DNA of 64,000 nucleotides from an uncultured Pseudomonas sp. (GTDB lineage Bacteria > Pseudomonadota > Gammaproteobacteria > Pseudomonadales > Pseudomonadaceae), in contig NZ_CAMPHI010000026.1 of assembly GCF_946885955.1 (NCBI RefSeq), positions 6,185-70,184 of the forward strand, written 5' to 3'. The translations under genes were made by a program, and so were the position numbers. Shown in pieces: positions 38,983 through 48,915 of this stretch; the stretch's first letter is position 1; each line of letters starts with the position of its first letter. The notes under the pieces are model-generated. The model searched no databases, was not told the origin of the DNA, and saw only the letters and a list, made by a program, of their open reading frames with translations.

Positions 38983-39972
38983 TCAGGTGTCCAGGTGCCC
39001 AGCCAAAAACTGCTGCAAACGGCGCTGCATCAGGCGCCCTTCATTACCCAGACAGGCAATCGGCGAACCGCTCAGGCGCTCCTCCGCCAGGTCGGCACCA
39101 TCACCGGCCAGCAGCAAGGGGCAATCCAGCGCAAGCGCCAGGCGTTCGAGAACCCGCGGCAGGTCGCCGCTCGGTGGCTGATTGCTGAACAACACCAGGG
39201 CGAGCGGCTGCATGCGCTCGCAAACCAGGGTCAACTCCTCGAGCGGCTGCCCCAACCCTAGAATGCTGATCGAATTGTCCGACCCGCTGAGCAACAGCGC
39301 GGCGACCAACAGTTCCAATTCGCGGCAGTGCCCCGGCAGCGCCGCGAGCAGGACCCGTTCCTCGGTGTGACTACGTAGCAACTGCAGGCGCTGCAGGATA
39401 CGCGCGCGCAGGAAGGTATCGAAGAACAGCCATTCGCTGGTCTGGCCGAACTCATCCTGGCGCAGCAGCAGCTCCTGCCAGAGCGGCATCAGGATGTCCT
39501 GAAACACCACCGGCAGCGGGTAGCTGGAAAATACCTGGCCGTATAGACGCTCGAGTTTGACCTCATCGAAGGCGCCGATGGCGTTACGCACCTGCGCTTG
39601 CCACTCCGCCCACTCGTTGACCGACACTTCATGGTAGACAGGCACGCTGGCAGCCTTGATCGAGTCGCTCTTGGCGAGAATCTTGCCGACTTTGCTCACC
39701 GCCACACCGCGCTCGATCCACGCGAGAATGCTGCGCACCGAATCGATGTCGGCCTGCGAATAAAGCCGATGACCACTGTCGGTGCGGGTCGGCTGGATCA
39801 AGCCATAGCGCCTTTCCCAGGCCCGCAACGTGACCGGATTGACGCCGGTCAGGCGAGAAACTTCGCGAATCGGGAACAACTCTTCCTGCTTGAGAGCACT
39901 CGAAACGAGCGACGAGGCACCAACGAGATCGGACATGGGCGAAGAGTTCATAGGGGTCAGTGAAATCGGCAT
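38983..39972 (-). CDS. MerR-family regulator, class II LitR/PplR-like
   Basis: 329 residues. N-terminal MerR winged helix (FPIREVSRLTGVNPVTLRAW ERRYGLIQPTR region) followed by a CarH/LitR-type C-terminal half with B12-binding-domain fold (LLAALPGHCRELELLVAALL). The typical B12-ligating motif (ExHxxH) is not seen. Class II LitR proteins of Pseudomonas act without B12 and are reported to depend on a short LOV protein; one lies nearby here. It is transcribed divergently from folM. Alternative ATGs at 39951 and 39936 are possible; none has a clear site. Confidence 0.82.
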   Translation of the reverse strand: MPISLTPMNSSPMSDLVGASSLVSSALKQEELFPIREVSRLTGVNPVTLRAWERRYGLIQPTRTDSGHRLYSQADIDSVRSILAWIERGVAVSKVGKILAKSDSIKAASVPVYHEVSVNEWAEWQAQVRNAIGAFDEVKLERLYGQVFSSYPLPVVFQDILMPLWQELLLRQDEFGQTSEWLFFDTFLRARILQRLQLLRSHTEERVLLAALPGHCRELELLVAALLLSGSDNSISILGLGQPLEELTLVCERMQPLALVLFSNQPPSGDLPRVLERLALALDCPLLLAGDGADLAEERLSGSPIACLGNEGRLMQRRLQQFLAGHLDT

Positions 39973-39999
39973 TGTAACTCAGCTAATGGGACCACACCT

Positions 40000-40016
40000 T
40001 ATACCAAGCCTGTACA
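40000..40016. promoter_or_regulatory. Candidate LitR-type operator, site 1
   Basis: TATACCAAGCCTGTACA, upstream of the MerR gene (28 bases from its ATG). It shares TATACC and TGTACA ends with two further sites in the same divergent promoter region. TGTACA half-sites are typical for LitR/CarH-type regulators. Confidence 0.5.
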
Positions 40017-40096
40017 TTCGAGCAGGGTGATGCAGTTGAATGTGCTCACTCGCACAACGGCAACTCTTGGTTTCCCGCATGGGCATGCCCTAAACC

Positions 40097-40121
40097 TATA
40101 CCAATAATACAAACCTGTACA
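40097..40121. promoter_or_regulatory. Candidate LitR-type operator, site 2
   Basis: TATACC (40097-40102) and TGTACA (40116-40121) separated by 13 bases, with the same TATACCAA start and CCTGTACA end as site 1. Confidence 0.5.
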
Positions 40122-40229
40122 GATTTCGGATAATTCTTTACCCCTCCGCACTGCCTTGAAAAACCCTGCAGCTCAGTAAAACAGCGGAATCAGCCGAGTT
40201 ACCCGGCATACCCACACTTCACTCATGGT

Positions 40230-40253
40230 TGTACAAGATTGGCAATTGGTATA
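40230..40253. promoter_or_regulatory. Candidate LitR-type operator, site 3 (inverted)
   Basis: TGTACA (40230-40235) and TTGGTATA (40246-40253), the reverse-complement orientation of sites 1 and 2, spaced like site 2. It overlaps a promoter-like TATAAG and precedes folM by about 87 bases. Confidence 0.5.
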
Positions 40254-40339
40254 AGTTCAATCCACTTTCGATCCGCGCCGAATCGCTCGCGACAATCGGC
40301 ATCAGAAGGATCGGGCCACAACTACCAACCGAGCCGACC

Positions 40340-41050
40340 ATGAGCGCGAGTTCAGCACCGATTCTGATCACCGGCGCCAGCCAGCGCGTGGGCCTGTATT
40401 GCGCCGAACGCCTGCTCGACGACGGCTACCGACTGATCGTGACCTACCGCAGCGAGCGCGCAGGTCTGCAGCGTCTGCGCGAGCGCGGCGCCCTGACCTT
40501 ACAGGCCGACTTCGCCGACGAAGCGCAGATCCTCGCCTTCGTCGCAGAACTGAAGAACCACACCGACAGCCTGCGGGCGATCGTGCACAACGCCTCCGAC
40601 TGGCTGAGCGAAAGCCCGGGCAACGAGGCGGCGCAATTTCAGCAGCTGTTCACCGTGCACATGCTCGCGCCTTACCTGATCAACCTGCACTGCGCCGAAC
40701 TGCTGCAACGCTCGACCCCTGCCGACATCGTGCACATCAGCGACGACGTGGTGCGCAAGGGCAGCGCTAAGCACCCGGCTTACTGCGCCAGCAAGGCCGG
40801 CCTGGACAGCCTGACGCTGTCCTTCGCCAGCCGCTTCGCACCGCAGATCAAGGTCAACGGCATCGCCCCGGCGCTGGTCATGTTCAACGAGCGGGACGAT
40901 GAGCAATACCGGCGCAAGACCCTGGCGAAATCAGCCCTGGGTATCGAGCCCGGGCCGCAGGTGGTCTACCAGAGCCTGCGCTATTTACTGGACAACCCCT
41001 ATGTCACCGGCACCACCCTCACCGTCAATGGCGGCCGTCACCTTAAATAA
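40340..41050 (+). CDS. folM: FolM, dihydromonapterin reductase
   Basis: 236-residue SDR of the pteridine reductase group. It has the TGxxxRxG variant typical of FolM (ITGASQRVGLYCAERL), catalytic Tyr/Lys in HPAYCASKAGLD and C-terminal VTGTTLTVNGGRHLK. It reduces dihydromonapterin to tetrahydromonapterin, a cofactor form made from the FolE/FolX products encoded next. I chose ATG 40340. It is the first gene of folM-folE-folX and divergent from the LitR-like regulator. Confidence 0.92.
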   Translation: MSASSAPILITGASQRVGLYCAERLLDDGYRLIVTYRSERAGLQRLRERGALTLQADFADEAQILAFVAELKNHTDSLRAIVHNASDWLSESPGNEAAQFQQLFTVHMLAPYLINLHCAELLQRSTPADIVHISDDVVRKGSAKHPAYCASKAGLDSLTLSFASRFAPQIKVNGIAPALVMFNERDDEQYRRKTLAKSALGIEPGPQVVYQSLRYLLDNPYVTGTTLTVNGGRHLK

Positions 41051-41087
41051 AGCATGGCTCGCATAAAGCGGCCGCGAGGATCGAAGC

Positions 41088-41648
41088 ATGAACCAGCTAC
41101 TGCCCAATCATTATCGGGAGATCCTTCTTTGCGTCGGTGAAGACCCCGAGCGCGAAGGGCTGCTCGATACGCCGAAACGTGCGGCCAAAGCCATGCAGTA
41201 TCTCTGCCACGGCTACCAGACGAACCTGGAAGAAGTGGTCAACGGCGCACTGTTCGCCTCCGACAACGACGAGATGGTGATCGTCAAGGACATCGAGCTT
41301 TACTCGCTGTGCGAGCATCACCTGCTGCCGTTTATCGGCAAGGCGCATGTCGCCTACATCCCCACCGGTAAGGTGCTGGGCCTGTCGAAAGTGGCGCGTA
41401 TCGTCGACATGTACGCGCGGCGCCTGCAGATCCAGGAGAACCTCACGCGGCAGATCGCCGAGGCGATCCAGAGCGTGACTCAGGCCGCTGGCGTCGCCGT
41501 GGTGATCGAAGCAAAGCACATGTGCATGATGATGCGCGGGGTCGAGAAGCAGAACTCGGTGATGAATACCTCGGTTATGCTTGGCGCCTTCCGCGAGTCC
41601 TGCAACACTCGCCTGGAATTTTTGCAATTGATCGGACGGAGCAAGTAA
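41088..41648 (+). CDS. folE: GTP cyclohydrolase I (FolE type)
   Basis: 186 residues. It converts GTP to 7,8-dihydroneopterin triphosphate, the first step of pterin synthesis. The zinc ligands are visible: Cys and His in LCEHHLLPF, and Cys in [15 protein letters not shown]. Other family strings are [11 protein letters not shown] and [17 protein letters not shown]. It lies 37 bases after folM and just ahead of folX, so the local operon supplies tetrahydromonapterin. It could be a second paralogue besides a housekeeping folE elsewhere. Confidence 0.95.
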   Translation: MNQLLPNHYREILLCVGEDPEREGLLDTPKRAAKAMQYLCHGYQTNLEEVVNGALFASDNDEMVIVKDIELYSLCEHHLLPFIGKAHVAYIPTGKVLGLSKVARIVDMYARRLQIQENLTRQIAEAIQSVTQAAGVAVVIEAKHMCMMMRGVEKQNSVMNTSVMLGAFRESCNTRLEFLQLIGRSK

Positions 41649-41651
41649 GCA

Positions 41652-42026
41652 ATGCCGCGACTGGAACCAGGAATGGCACGGATCCGGGTCAAGGATCTGC
41701 GCCTGCGCACTTTTATCGGAATCAAGGAAGAAGAGATCAACAACAAGCAGGACGTGTTGATCAATCTGACCATCCTCTACCCCGCCGTGGACGCGGTGCG
41801 CGACAACGACATCGACCATGCGCTGAACTACCGCACCATCACCAAGGCGATCATCCAGCACGTCGAGGGCAACCGATTCGCCCTGCTCGAACGTCTGACC
41901 CAGGAAATTCTCGACCTGGTGATGGCTTATCAGGCGGTGCGCTACGCCGAAGTGGAAGTCGACAAGCCCCATGCCCTGCGCTTCGCCGAATCGGTGTCGA
42001 TCACCCTGGCCGGGCACCGCGACTGA
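41652..42026 (+). CDS. folX: FolX, dihydroneopterin triphosphate epimerase
   Basis: 124 residues, FolB/FolX fold. [20 protein letters not shown] with [28 protein letters not shown] and [14 protein letters not shown] match FolX rather than FolB. It epimerises dihydroneopterin triphosphate to dihydromonapterin triphosphate. It starts 3 bases after the folE stop. Alternative ATG eight codons in (MARIRV) would also fit the family start. Confidence 0.93.
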   Translation: MPRLEPGMARIRVKDLRLRTFIGIKEEEINNKQDVLINLTILYPAVDAVRDNDIDHALNYRTITKAIIQHVEGNRFALLERLTQEILDLVMAYQAVRYAEVEVDKPHALRFAESVSITLAGHRD

Positions 42027-42034
42027 GCTCGGCC

Positions 42035-43030
42035 TCAGCCCTGGATCCAGGCCCACAGCAGCAACAGCAGCAGTGCCAGCAGAGCGATCCAGATGACGCG
42101 CCGATGCAGGCTCAGGCGCAACTGCCAGCTGTGGTCCTGCGCCTGGGCATCGAAGCGGCCATGGCTGCCCATGTCACGACTGACCGCACTGAACAGGTTG
42201 TCCGGGCGATCTGGCGGCACTGGCTCCTCGCTCTCCTGCCCCTTGAATCCCTGGCGACACAGCACCCAATCGGCAAACCCCGGCAGCAGCTTGTTGCCAT
42301 AGATCGCCTTGACCGCGGGGAAACCGACATACAGCTCGCGTCGCCGGTGGTAAGCGGCCCAGACGATGCCGCGCGCGGCCACTTCCGGCTGAAAAATCGG
42401 TGGCAGCGGCTGCGGCTGGTGCGGCAAACGGCTGCGTGCCCAGTCGAACTGCGGTGTATTGAATGCCGACAGATGCACCATGCTCAGCTTGATCCGGCTG
42501 TTCTCGTGCATCAGCTCGACCCGCAGCGAGTCGGTAAAACCGCGGCAGGCGAACTTCGCCCCGCAATACGCCGACTGCAAAGGAATCGCCCGATACGCCA
42601 GGGCCGACCCCACCTGCACGATGCTGCCGCGATTGCGCGGGCGCATGTATTTGAGCGCCGCGCAGGTGCCGTGCACGGTGCCCAGATAGGTTACCTCGGT
42701 GACCCGCCGATACTCCGCGGAGGTCATTTCCGCGACCGGCGAAAACACCGTGACCATGGCGTTGTTGACCCAGATATCGATCGCCCCCAGCTCCGCTTCT
42801 ATGCGCGCGGCGGCAGCGTCCACCTGGGCCGCGTCGGCCATGTCGACGACCTGCACCCAGGCTTGCCCGCCAGCGGCTTCGACCTCCGCTTTGGCGCCCT
42901 GCAATCCGGCCTCGCCACGCGCCAACATGGCCACCGTGGCGCCACGCTGGGCAAAGGCCACAGCGGTGGCGCGGCCGACCCCTGCCGAGGCGCCACAGAC
43001 CACGACCAGATCCCGCTTGGATCGATTCAT
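42035..43030 (-). CDS. SDR-family oxidoreductase with C-terminal membrane anchor
   Basis: 331 residues from ATG 43030 (MNRSKRDLVVVCGASAGVG), preceded by GGAGG. NAD(P) motif CGASAGVGRATA, WVNNAMVTVF, active site Ser (QVGSALAYRA) and YCGAKFA (YxxxK). The last 20 residues are hydrophobic (VIWIALLALLLLLLWAWI), placing the enzyme at the inner membrane, a layout seen in a Pseudomonas SDR group of unknown substrate. The longer frame upstream overlaps the divergent gene's leader. It converges on folX. Confidence 0.85.
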   Translation of the reverse strand: MNRSKRDLVVVCGASAGVGRATAVAFAQRGATVAMLARGEAGLQGAKAEVEAAGGQAWVQVVDMADAAQVDAAAARIEAELGAIDIWVNNAMVTVFSPVAEMTSAEYRRVTEVTYLGTVHGTCAALKYMRPRNRGSIVQVGSALAYRAIPLQSAYCGAKFACRGFTDSLRVELMHENSRIKLSMVHLSAFNTPQFDWARSRLPHQPQPLPPIFQPEVAARGIVWAAYHRRRELYVGFPAVKAIYGNKLLPGFADWVLCRQGFKGQESEEPVPPDRPDNLFSAVSRDMGSHGRFDAQAQDHSWQLRLSLHRRVIWIALLALLLLLLWAWIQG

Positions 43031-43301
43031 GAAAGCCTCCTTCCCGCCATGGAAGCTGATGGGTGTACCTCGATCGGGCCTGAACTGGACATTGCACGCG
43101 TCTCCTGGTTGGGCCTGCGACGACGCCGACGGCATCGTGCCACTCGCTCAAGTGACTCCGGTTTTTTTTGCTAAGTTCACCCTTTTGCCAGGCCCCGGCC
43201 GTCACGCTTACTCTGTGCCGAGCGCCAACAGAGGGTTATCATCGGGCCGCGGCGCGCCGTGCCGTAGCCGCCTATTTCGTCCACCATCGCCGAGCATTCC
43301 C

Positions 43302-43616
43302 ATGACTGAGCAAGAACGCCTCGAACTGGAAGCAGCCGCCTTCCGCAGCCTGCTGCAACACCTGCGCAGCCGCCCAGACGTACAGAATATCGACATGATG
43401 AACCTGGCCGGTTTTTGCCGTAACTGCCTGTCCAAATGGTTCAAGGCCGCCGCCGACGATATCGGAGTGGCGGTTACCCCGGAGCAGGCCCGCGAAGAGA
43501 TCTACGGCATGCCCTACAGCGAGTGGAAAAGCAAATACCAGAAGGAAGCCAGCGCCGAGCAACAGGCCGCCTTCAGCAAGCAGAACGAGCAGAAAAACAA
43601 AGGTGACTCCGCATGA
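43302..43616 (+). CDS. DUF1244 family protein
   Basis: 104 residues from ATG 43302 (MTEQERLELEAAAFRSLL). NIDMMNLAGFCRNCLSKWF followed by DIGVAVTPEQAREEIYGMPY is the highly conserved DUF1244 core, with two cysteines. The function is unknown, and the family is widespread in proteobacteria. The stop overlaps the HopJ-family start by four bases. Confidence 0.92.
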   Translation: MTEQERLELEAAAFRSLLQHLRSRPDVQNIDMMNLAGFCRNCLSKWFKAAADDIGVAVTPEQAREEIYGMPYSEWKSKYQKEASAEQQAAFSKQNEQKNKGDSA

Positions 43617-43954
43617 TCGCGCTCGAAGAATTCCGCGCGCGCCTGCGTAGCGACCAGTTCGCCTTTGCCGAAACCCTGGCATTTGTCGCCGAGCACTACG
43701 ACTACCAGCCGTGCGCGTTCAGTAACGGCGCCGTAGCCAATGCCGCCGGGCAGAACGAAGGCTCGTGCAAGACCCTGAGCCTGGCGCTGCTCGAAGGCCT
43801 GAGTCTGGAGGAAACCCTGCGCTGCTTCGGCGAACACTACCGCAGCGTTCTGGCCAGCCCGCATGCCGATGACCACGGCAATATCCGCGCACTAATGGCC
43901 AACGGTCTGCCCGGGGTACGCTTCGAGCAACAGGCGCTGACCCGCAAGGCCTGA
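43613..43954 (+). CDS. HopJ-family protein
   Basis: 113 residues. FAETLAFVAEHYDYQPCAFS, NAAGQNEGSCKTLSLALL and ETLRCFGEHYRSVLASP are the HopJ (PF08888) signature. Despite the type III effector name from P. syringae, the family is conserved in non-pathogens and is likely a housekeeping protein. It is coupled to DUF1244 (ATGA overlap), a very common gene pair in gammaproteobacteria. A GCGC..AAAAA..GCGC hairpin near 43966-43981 follows. Confidence 0.9.
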   Translation: MIALEEFRARLRSDQFAFAETLAFVAEHYDYQPCAFSNGAVANAAGQNEGSCKTLSLALLEGLSLEETLRCFGEHYRSVLASPHADDHGNIRALMANGLPGVRFEQQALTRKA

Positions 43955-44134
43955 ACGGCGAAGCGCGCAAAAAGTTGCGCAACTGTCGGCAAAAGCTGAC
44001 AGACGTCACAAAAAAATTCGCTTATCCTGCGCGTCATTACGGCAATACCAGGGAGGGTATTACCTGCGCAGCACTCGCTGCCGCGCCAGCCTCCCTGCCC
44101 TTAGTCGTCCCTTACCTGGCTTGGAGTCGCGCAT

Positions 44135-44722
44135 ATGCAGCAGACCGTGGTATGGAAACCATGGCACAACCCCGGCGTTGAAAACCTGCGTTTGAAAATG
44201 GATGAGCACGGCATACACGCCAGCAGTCATCTGATGCAGAACCTGCAGGGCAACAGCATCGCCGCCAGCTACATCGTCAGTTGCGACCCGCTGTGGCGCT
44301 TCCGCCGGCTCTGGCTGAAAGTGGATAACCACGGCCAGCGCAGCCTCGACATGCACCGCGATGTCCGCGGCAACTGGTTTCACAATGGCAGGCTGCGCCC
44401 GGACCTGCAGCACTGCCAGCACGTCATGCTGTCCGCCTCGCCGTTCACCCACACCCCCGCCCTGCAGCGCTGCGCGCTGGAAGCCGGGCAAAGCGAGCAA
44501 TTGCAGGTCGCCTATGTGGATTTGCTCACGCTAAAGGTCGAGGCCCGCGGACAACGCTATATTCACCTGCGCAAACTGGGCCGCGAGACCCTCTACCGCA
44601 GCGAATCGGAAGGCGCCGAAGGCAATGAGCTGACGGTCGACGAACATGCCCTGCTGATGAGCGCCAGCGACCAGTACGTGCGCATGAACAACCACACACT
44701 GAAGATCAATACCTGGGTATGA
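44135..44722 (+). CDS. Putative glycolipid-binding protein (DUF1089)
   Basis: 195 residues. VWKPWHNPGVENLRLKMDEH, YIVSCDPLWRFRRLWLKV and GNWFHNGRLRPDLQHC match the Glycolip_bind (PF06475) family of bacterial lipid- or glycolipid-binding beta barrels. No signal peptide is seen. It has ribosome binding site TTGGAG upstream and stands alone. A C-rich 90-base gap to the convergent trxB contains GTCCTGTCCGGGACGAG, a possible hairpin terminator (44740-44756). Confidence 0.8.
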   Translation: MQQTVVWKPWHNPGVENLRLKMDEHGIHASSHLMQNLQGNSIAASYIVSCDPLWRFRRLWLKVDNHGQRSLDMHRDVRGNWFHNGRLRPDLQHCQHVMLSASPFTHTPALQRCALEAGQSEQLQVAYVDLLTLKVEARGQRYIHLRKLGRETLYRSESEGAEGNELTVDEHALLMSASDQYVRMNNHTLKINTWV

Positions 44723-44812
44723 AACCTGGCGCTCTCGTCCTGTCCGGGACGAGGGCTCCGGGCGGCTTTGCGCCGCCCGTTACCGACATTCGGGCCAATC
44801 GGCCTGATGGCG

Positions 44813-45832
<1,020 letters not shown>

Positions 45833-46072
45833 CTAACGGCGGCGTGTCGGCAACGATTGGTCGCAGCCTATGCGCGCGGCGGCGATTAAGGAAATGCCCT
45901 TTACCGATACCTCGAATAGAGATTGCCTATCGTCCTCGCAACCCGTGCGGCGCGGCTGGCACGCCGCTCGCCCGGCCCCCTGCGCCATCTGCATCGAATA
46001 TTGCCGGATTGCGCCAAGCCCGCCGCGCGCTGGCTATACTGCCGGTGTCGTCCCCCGAAGCGGCACACCGGA

Positions 46073-48058
46073 ATGACCCTACGCAAACGCCTGTTCTGGC
46101 TTTTCACGCCACTTCTGTTGCTGACCCTGCTGAGCATTTATGCGCTGTCCGAGCATATTCTGCTGAGCCGCTTCGACCGCCAGGATCAGCAGACCCTGTT
46201 TGCCGACGCCAGCCAAGTGCACCTCTATCTGGATACCGAAAGCCAGCGCCACCTCAGCATGCTGCGCAGCTACGCCTGGTGGGACGAGAGCTACGACTTC
46301 ATCCAGCAGCCGACGAAGAACTTCATCGAGCGCCAGCTACAGACCGACGTGCTGATCAATCTGGCATTCGACTTCATGGTCTATTTCGACCAGAACGGCA
46401 ACATCGTCGGCGAGTTCTGGAGCCTGCCGGACCTTCTCGACCTGCAGCCCGTGGGCGACCAGAAGCCGAGCAGCCAGGCCGACCTGCGCCGGGCGATTCT
46501 GCTGCGCAGCGAACGCCTGGGCGCGCTGGACAATCGCTACAACCCCCAGCACGCGTTGGCCCAATTGGTCATGGTAAAAGGCATCCCCGTCCTGCTACTG
46601 AGCAGCCCGATCAGCAATAGCCAAGGCACGGCGCGACCGGTCGGCGTGATCGTCGCCGGGCACGTCCTCGACAGCCCTCGTCTGGAACAACTGCAAAAAC
46701 GCATCAAGAGCAACTTGCGCCTGCTACCGCCGAGTTCGCGGGCCACCGACTGGGAATACCTGCCCAGCAGCAATGCGAACCCCAACGGCGGCGCCCAACT
46801 GAGCCCTCGCTACCTGCCTGCCGGCGACATGCAACAAGTCGACCTGATGTACCGCAACGCTCTCGGCGAACCCGAATTGCGCATGGAAATCAGCCAGCCG
46901 CGCCTGCTCTATCAGGAAGGCTACAACGCCATCCGCTTCTTTCTCGGCGCGGCGCTGCTGGTGGCATTCAGCGCCATATTGCTGCTCTACCTGGCCCTCG
47001 ACCGCTGGGTTCTGCGGCGCGTGCAACGCATGCACCAGGAAATTTCCGCGATTGGCCACGACGAACTGCCCGCCCGCCTCAGCGATCACGGCCGTGACGA
47101 ATTGAGCGAGCTGGCGCGCGAGCTCAACCTGATGCTCGATCGCCTGCAACAGAGCGAAGGGCGCGACCGGGCGATTCTCGACTCGATTCAGGACGGTTAT
47201 TTCGAGACCGACCCGCACGGCAAGATCATTCAGGTCAATGCCGCACTCTGCAGCCTGCTCGCCTACCCGAGCGAACAGTTGATCGGCTCACTGTTCGAGA
47301 ACCTGCTCGGCGCCGAGCATGTCGAACGGGCCCGTAGCCTGTTCGCCGAGGCCGTGCATACCGACGGCGACGTCAGCGTCTTCGCCGCACCGTTCAAGCG
47401 TGGCGACGGGCGTCCGTCTTACTGCGAAATCCGCTTCTCACCGATTGTCGACCTGCAAGGGAAACTGAGCGGCTATCACAGCATCCTGCGCGATATCACC
47501 GATCAGATGGCCTATCAGGACCGACTACTGGAAATGGCCTACCGCGATACCCTGACCGAACTGGGCAACCGCAAGGCATTCGCCGAAGAGTTGCACAGTG
47601 CGCTGGAGCAGGCCGAGCGGCAACAGACCCACCTGGCCTTGCTGTATATCGATCTGGACCGGTTCAAGGAGGTCAACGACCGCTTCGGTCACGACATCGG
47701 CGACGCGCTGTTGGTGGCGATCGCCGAACGCGTGCGCAATACCCTGCGTCACCCGGACCAGGTGTATCGCCTGGGTGGCGACGAATTCACCCTGCTAATG
47801 CCACGCAGCAGTGTGGCCGCCGCAGAGAAGCTGGCCGAGCGCGTGCTCACCGCCCTCGGCATGCCGTTCAACCTGCATGACCTCAGCATCGACTTCGTTA
47901 CGCCGAGCATTGGTATCGCCCTCTACCCCGAGCATGCACAAACCGCCGAAGCCCTGATCAAGGCGGCCGATAGCGCCATGTACCAGGCTAAACAGCAGCG
48001 CAACTGCGTCTGCCTGTACAACGCTCCCATCACCCGGATGCTCAACGCACGCCCCTGA
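46073..48058 (+). CDS. Diguanylate cyclase, CHASE4-HAMP-PAS-GGDEF
   Basis: 661 residues from ATG 46073 ([19 protein letters not shown]). A first membrane segment is followed by a periplasmic CHASE4-like sensor (residues about 35-270; [31 protein letters not shown]), a second membrane segment ([20 protein letters not shown]), HAMP, PAS ([20 protein letters not shown]) and a GGDEF domain with intact LGGDEFTLL. It should make c-di-GMP in response to a periplasmic signal. It resembles P. aeruginosa PA0847 in layout and position beside trxB and cysZ (from memory). Upstream open frame to 45923 is Pro/Arg-rich and rejected. Confidence 0.9.
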   Translation: MTLRKRLFWLFTPLLLLTLLSIYALSEHILLSRFDRQDQQTLFADASQVHLYLDTESQRHLSMLRSYAWWDESYDFIQQPTKNFIERQLQTDVLINLAFDFMVYFDQNGNIVGEFWSLPDLLDLQPVGDQKPSSQADLRRAILLRSERLGALDNRYNPQHALAQLVMVKGIPVLLLSSPISNSQGTARPVGVIVAGHVLDSPRLEQLQKRIKSNLRLLPPSSRATDWEYLPSSNANPNGGAQLSPRYLPAGDMQQVDLMYRNALGEPELRMEISQPRLLYQEGYNAIRFFLGAALLVAFSAILLLYLALDRWVLRRVQRMHQEISAIGHDELPARLSDHGRDELSELARELNLMLDRLQQSEGRDRAILDSIQDGYFETDPHGKIIQVNAALCSLLAYPSEQLIGSLFENLLGAEHVERARSLFAEAVHTDGDVSVFAAPFKRGDGRPSYCEIRFSPIVDLQGKLSGYHSILRDITDQMAYQDRLLEMAYRDTLTELGNRKAFAEELHSALEQAERQQTHLALLYIDLDRFKEVNDRFGHDIGDALLVAIAERVRNTLRHPDQVYRLGGDEFTLLMPRSSVAAAEKLAERVLTALGMPFNLHDLSIDFVTPSIGIALYPEHAQTAEALIKAADSAMYQAKQQRNCVCLYNAPITRMLNARP

Positions 48059-48126
48059 GCGCGGGCTTTCCCCGCCCCGACAAAGCCGGTAAGGTCGGCG
48101 CGACTTTCACTTCGTGGAGAATCCCC

Positions 48127-48855
48127 ATGCCTGCGCCCGTGCTATCCGGCCCGCAATATCTCAAGGAAGGCCTGCGCCTGGTATTGAGCCCCGGCTTGCG
48201 CCTGTTCGTGCTGCTGCCGCTGACGATCAACCTGATCCTGTTTGTCGCCCTGATCGGTTTCGCCGTGCAGCAATTCGGCGGCTGGGTCGACAGTTTCATG
48301 CCGAGCCTGCCGAGTTGGCTGAGCTTTCTCGAATACATCCTCTGGCCGCTGTTCGTGGTGCTGGTGGTGCTTATGGTGTTCTTCACCTTCACCATGCTGG
48401 CAAACGTCATAGCCGCGCCCTTCAACGGTTTTCTCGCGGAGAAGGTCGAAGTGGTGGTGCGCGGCGAGGATCCCTTTCCGTCGTTCAAATGGGCCGAACT
48501 GCTGGCGATGGTGCCGCGCACCATTGGTCGTGAATTGCGCAAGCTGGGCTATTTCCTGCCACGGGCGATCGGCTTGCTGATCCTCAGTTTCATTCCGGTG
48601 GTCAACCTGGCCGCCGCGCCGCTGTGGCTGTTGTTCGGCGTCTGGATGATGGCCATCCAATATATCGACTACCCCGCCGACAACAACAAGATGAGCTGGC
48701 AGGACATGCTCGCCTGGCTGCGCGAAAAACGCTGGCAGAGTCTGGGTTTCGGCGGCATCACCTACGCGGCGCTGCTGGTCCCCGGGCTGAACATCCTGAT
48801 GATGCCGGCGGCAGTCGCGGGCGCCACGGTGTTCTGGGTACGCGAGCGCGGCTGA
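48127..48855 (+). CDS. cysZ: CysZ sulfate transporter
   Basis: 242-residue inner-membrane protein (EI24/CysZ family) that lets sulfate into the cell for cysteine synthesis. [51 protein letters not shown] and [14 protein letters not shown] are characteristic, with about four to six hydrophobic stretches. The next gene follows 60 bases later in the same direction. It sits near trxB, and both serve sulfur/thiol metabolism. Confidence 0.93.
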   Translation: MPAPVLSGPQYLKEGLRLVLSPGLRLFVLLPLTINLILFVALIGFAVQQFGGWVDSFMPSLPSWLSFLEYILWPLFVVLVVLMVFFTFTMLANVIAAPFNGFLAEKVEVVVRGEDPFPSFKWAELLAMVPRTIGRELRKLGYFLPRAIGLLILSFIPVVNLAAAPLWLLFGVWMMAIQYIDYPADNNKMSWQDMLAWLREKRWQSLGFGGITYAALLVPGLNILMMPAAVAGATVFWVRERG

Positions 48856-48915
48856 GCGGCATAAGCGGCGGTTATCGCCATCACAAATCCGCCACCTGTT
48901 TGTCACCTTCGCTAC

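Noticed and set aside
43613..43954. Type III secretion effector
   Set aside because: The HopJ name is historical. The gene sits with DUF1244, with no secretion genes or hrp-type promoter seen.
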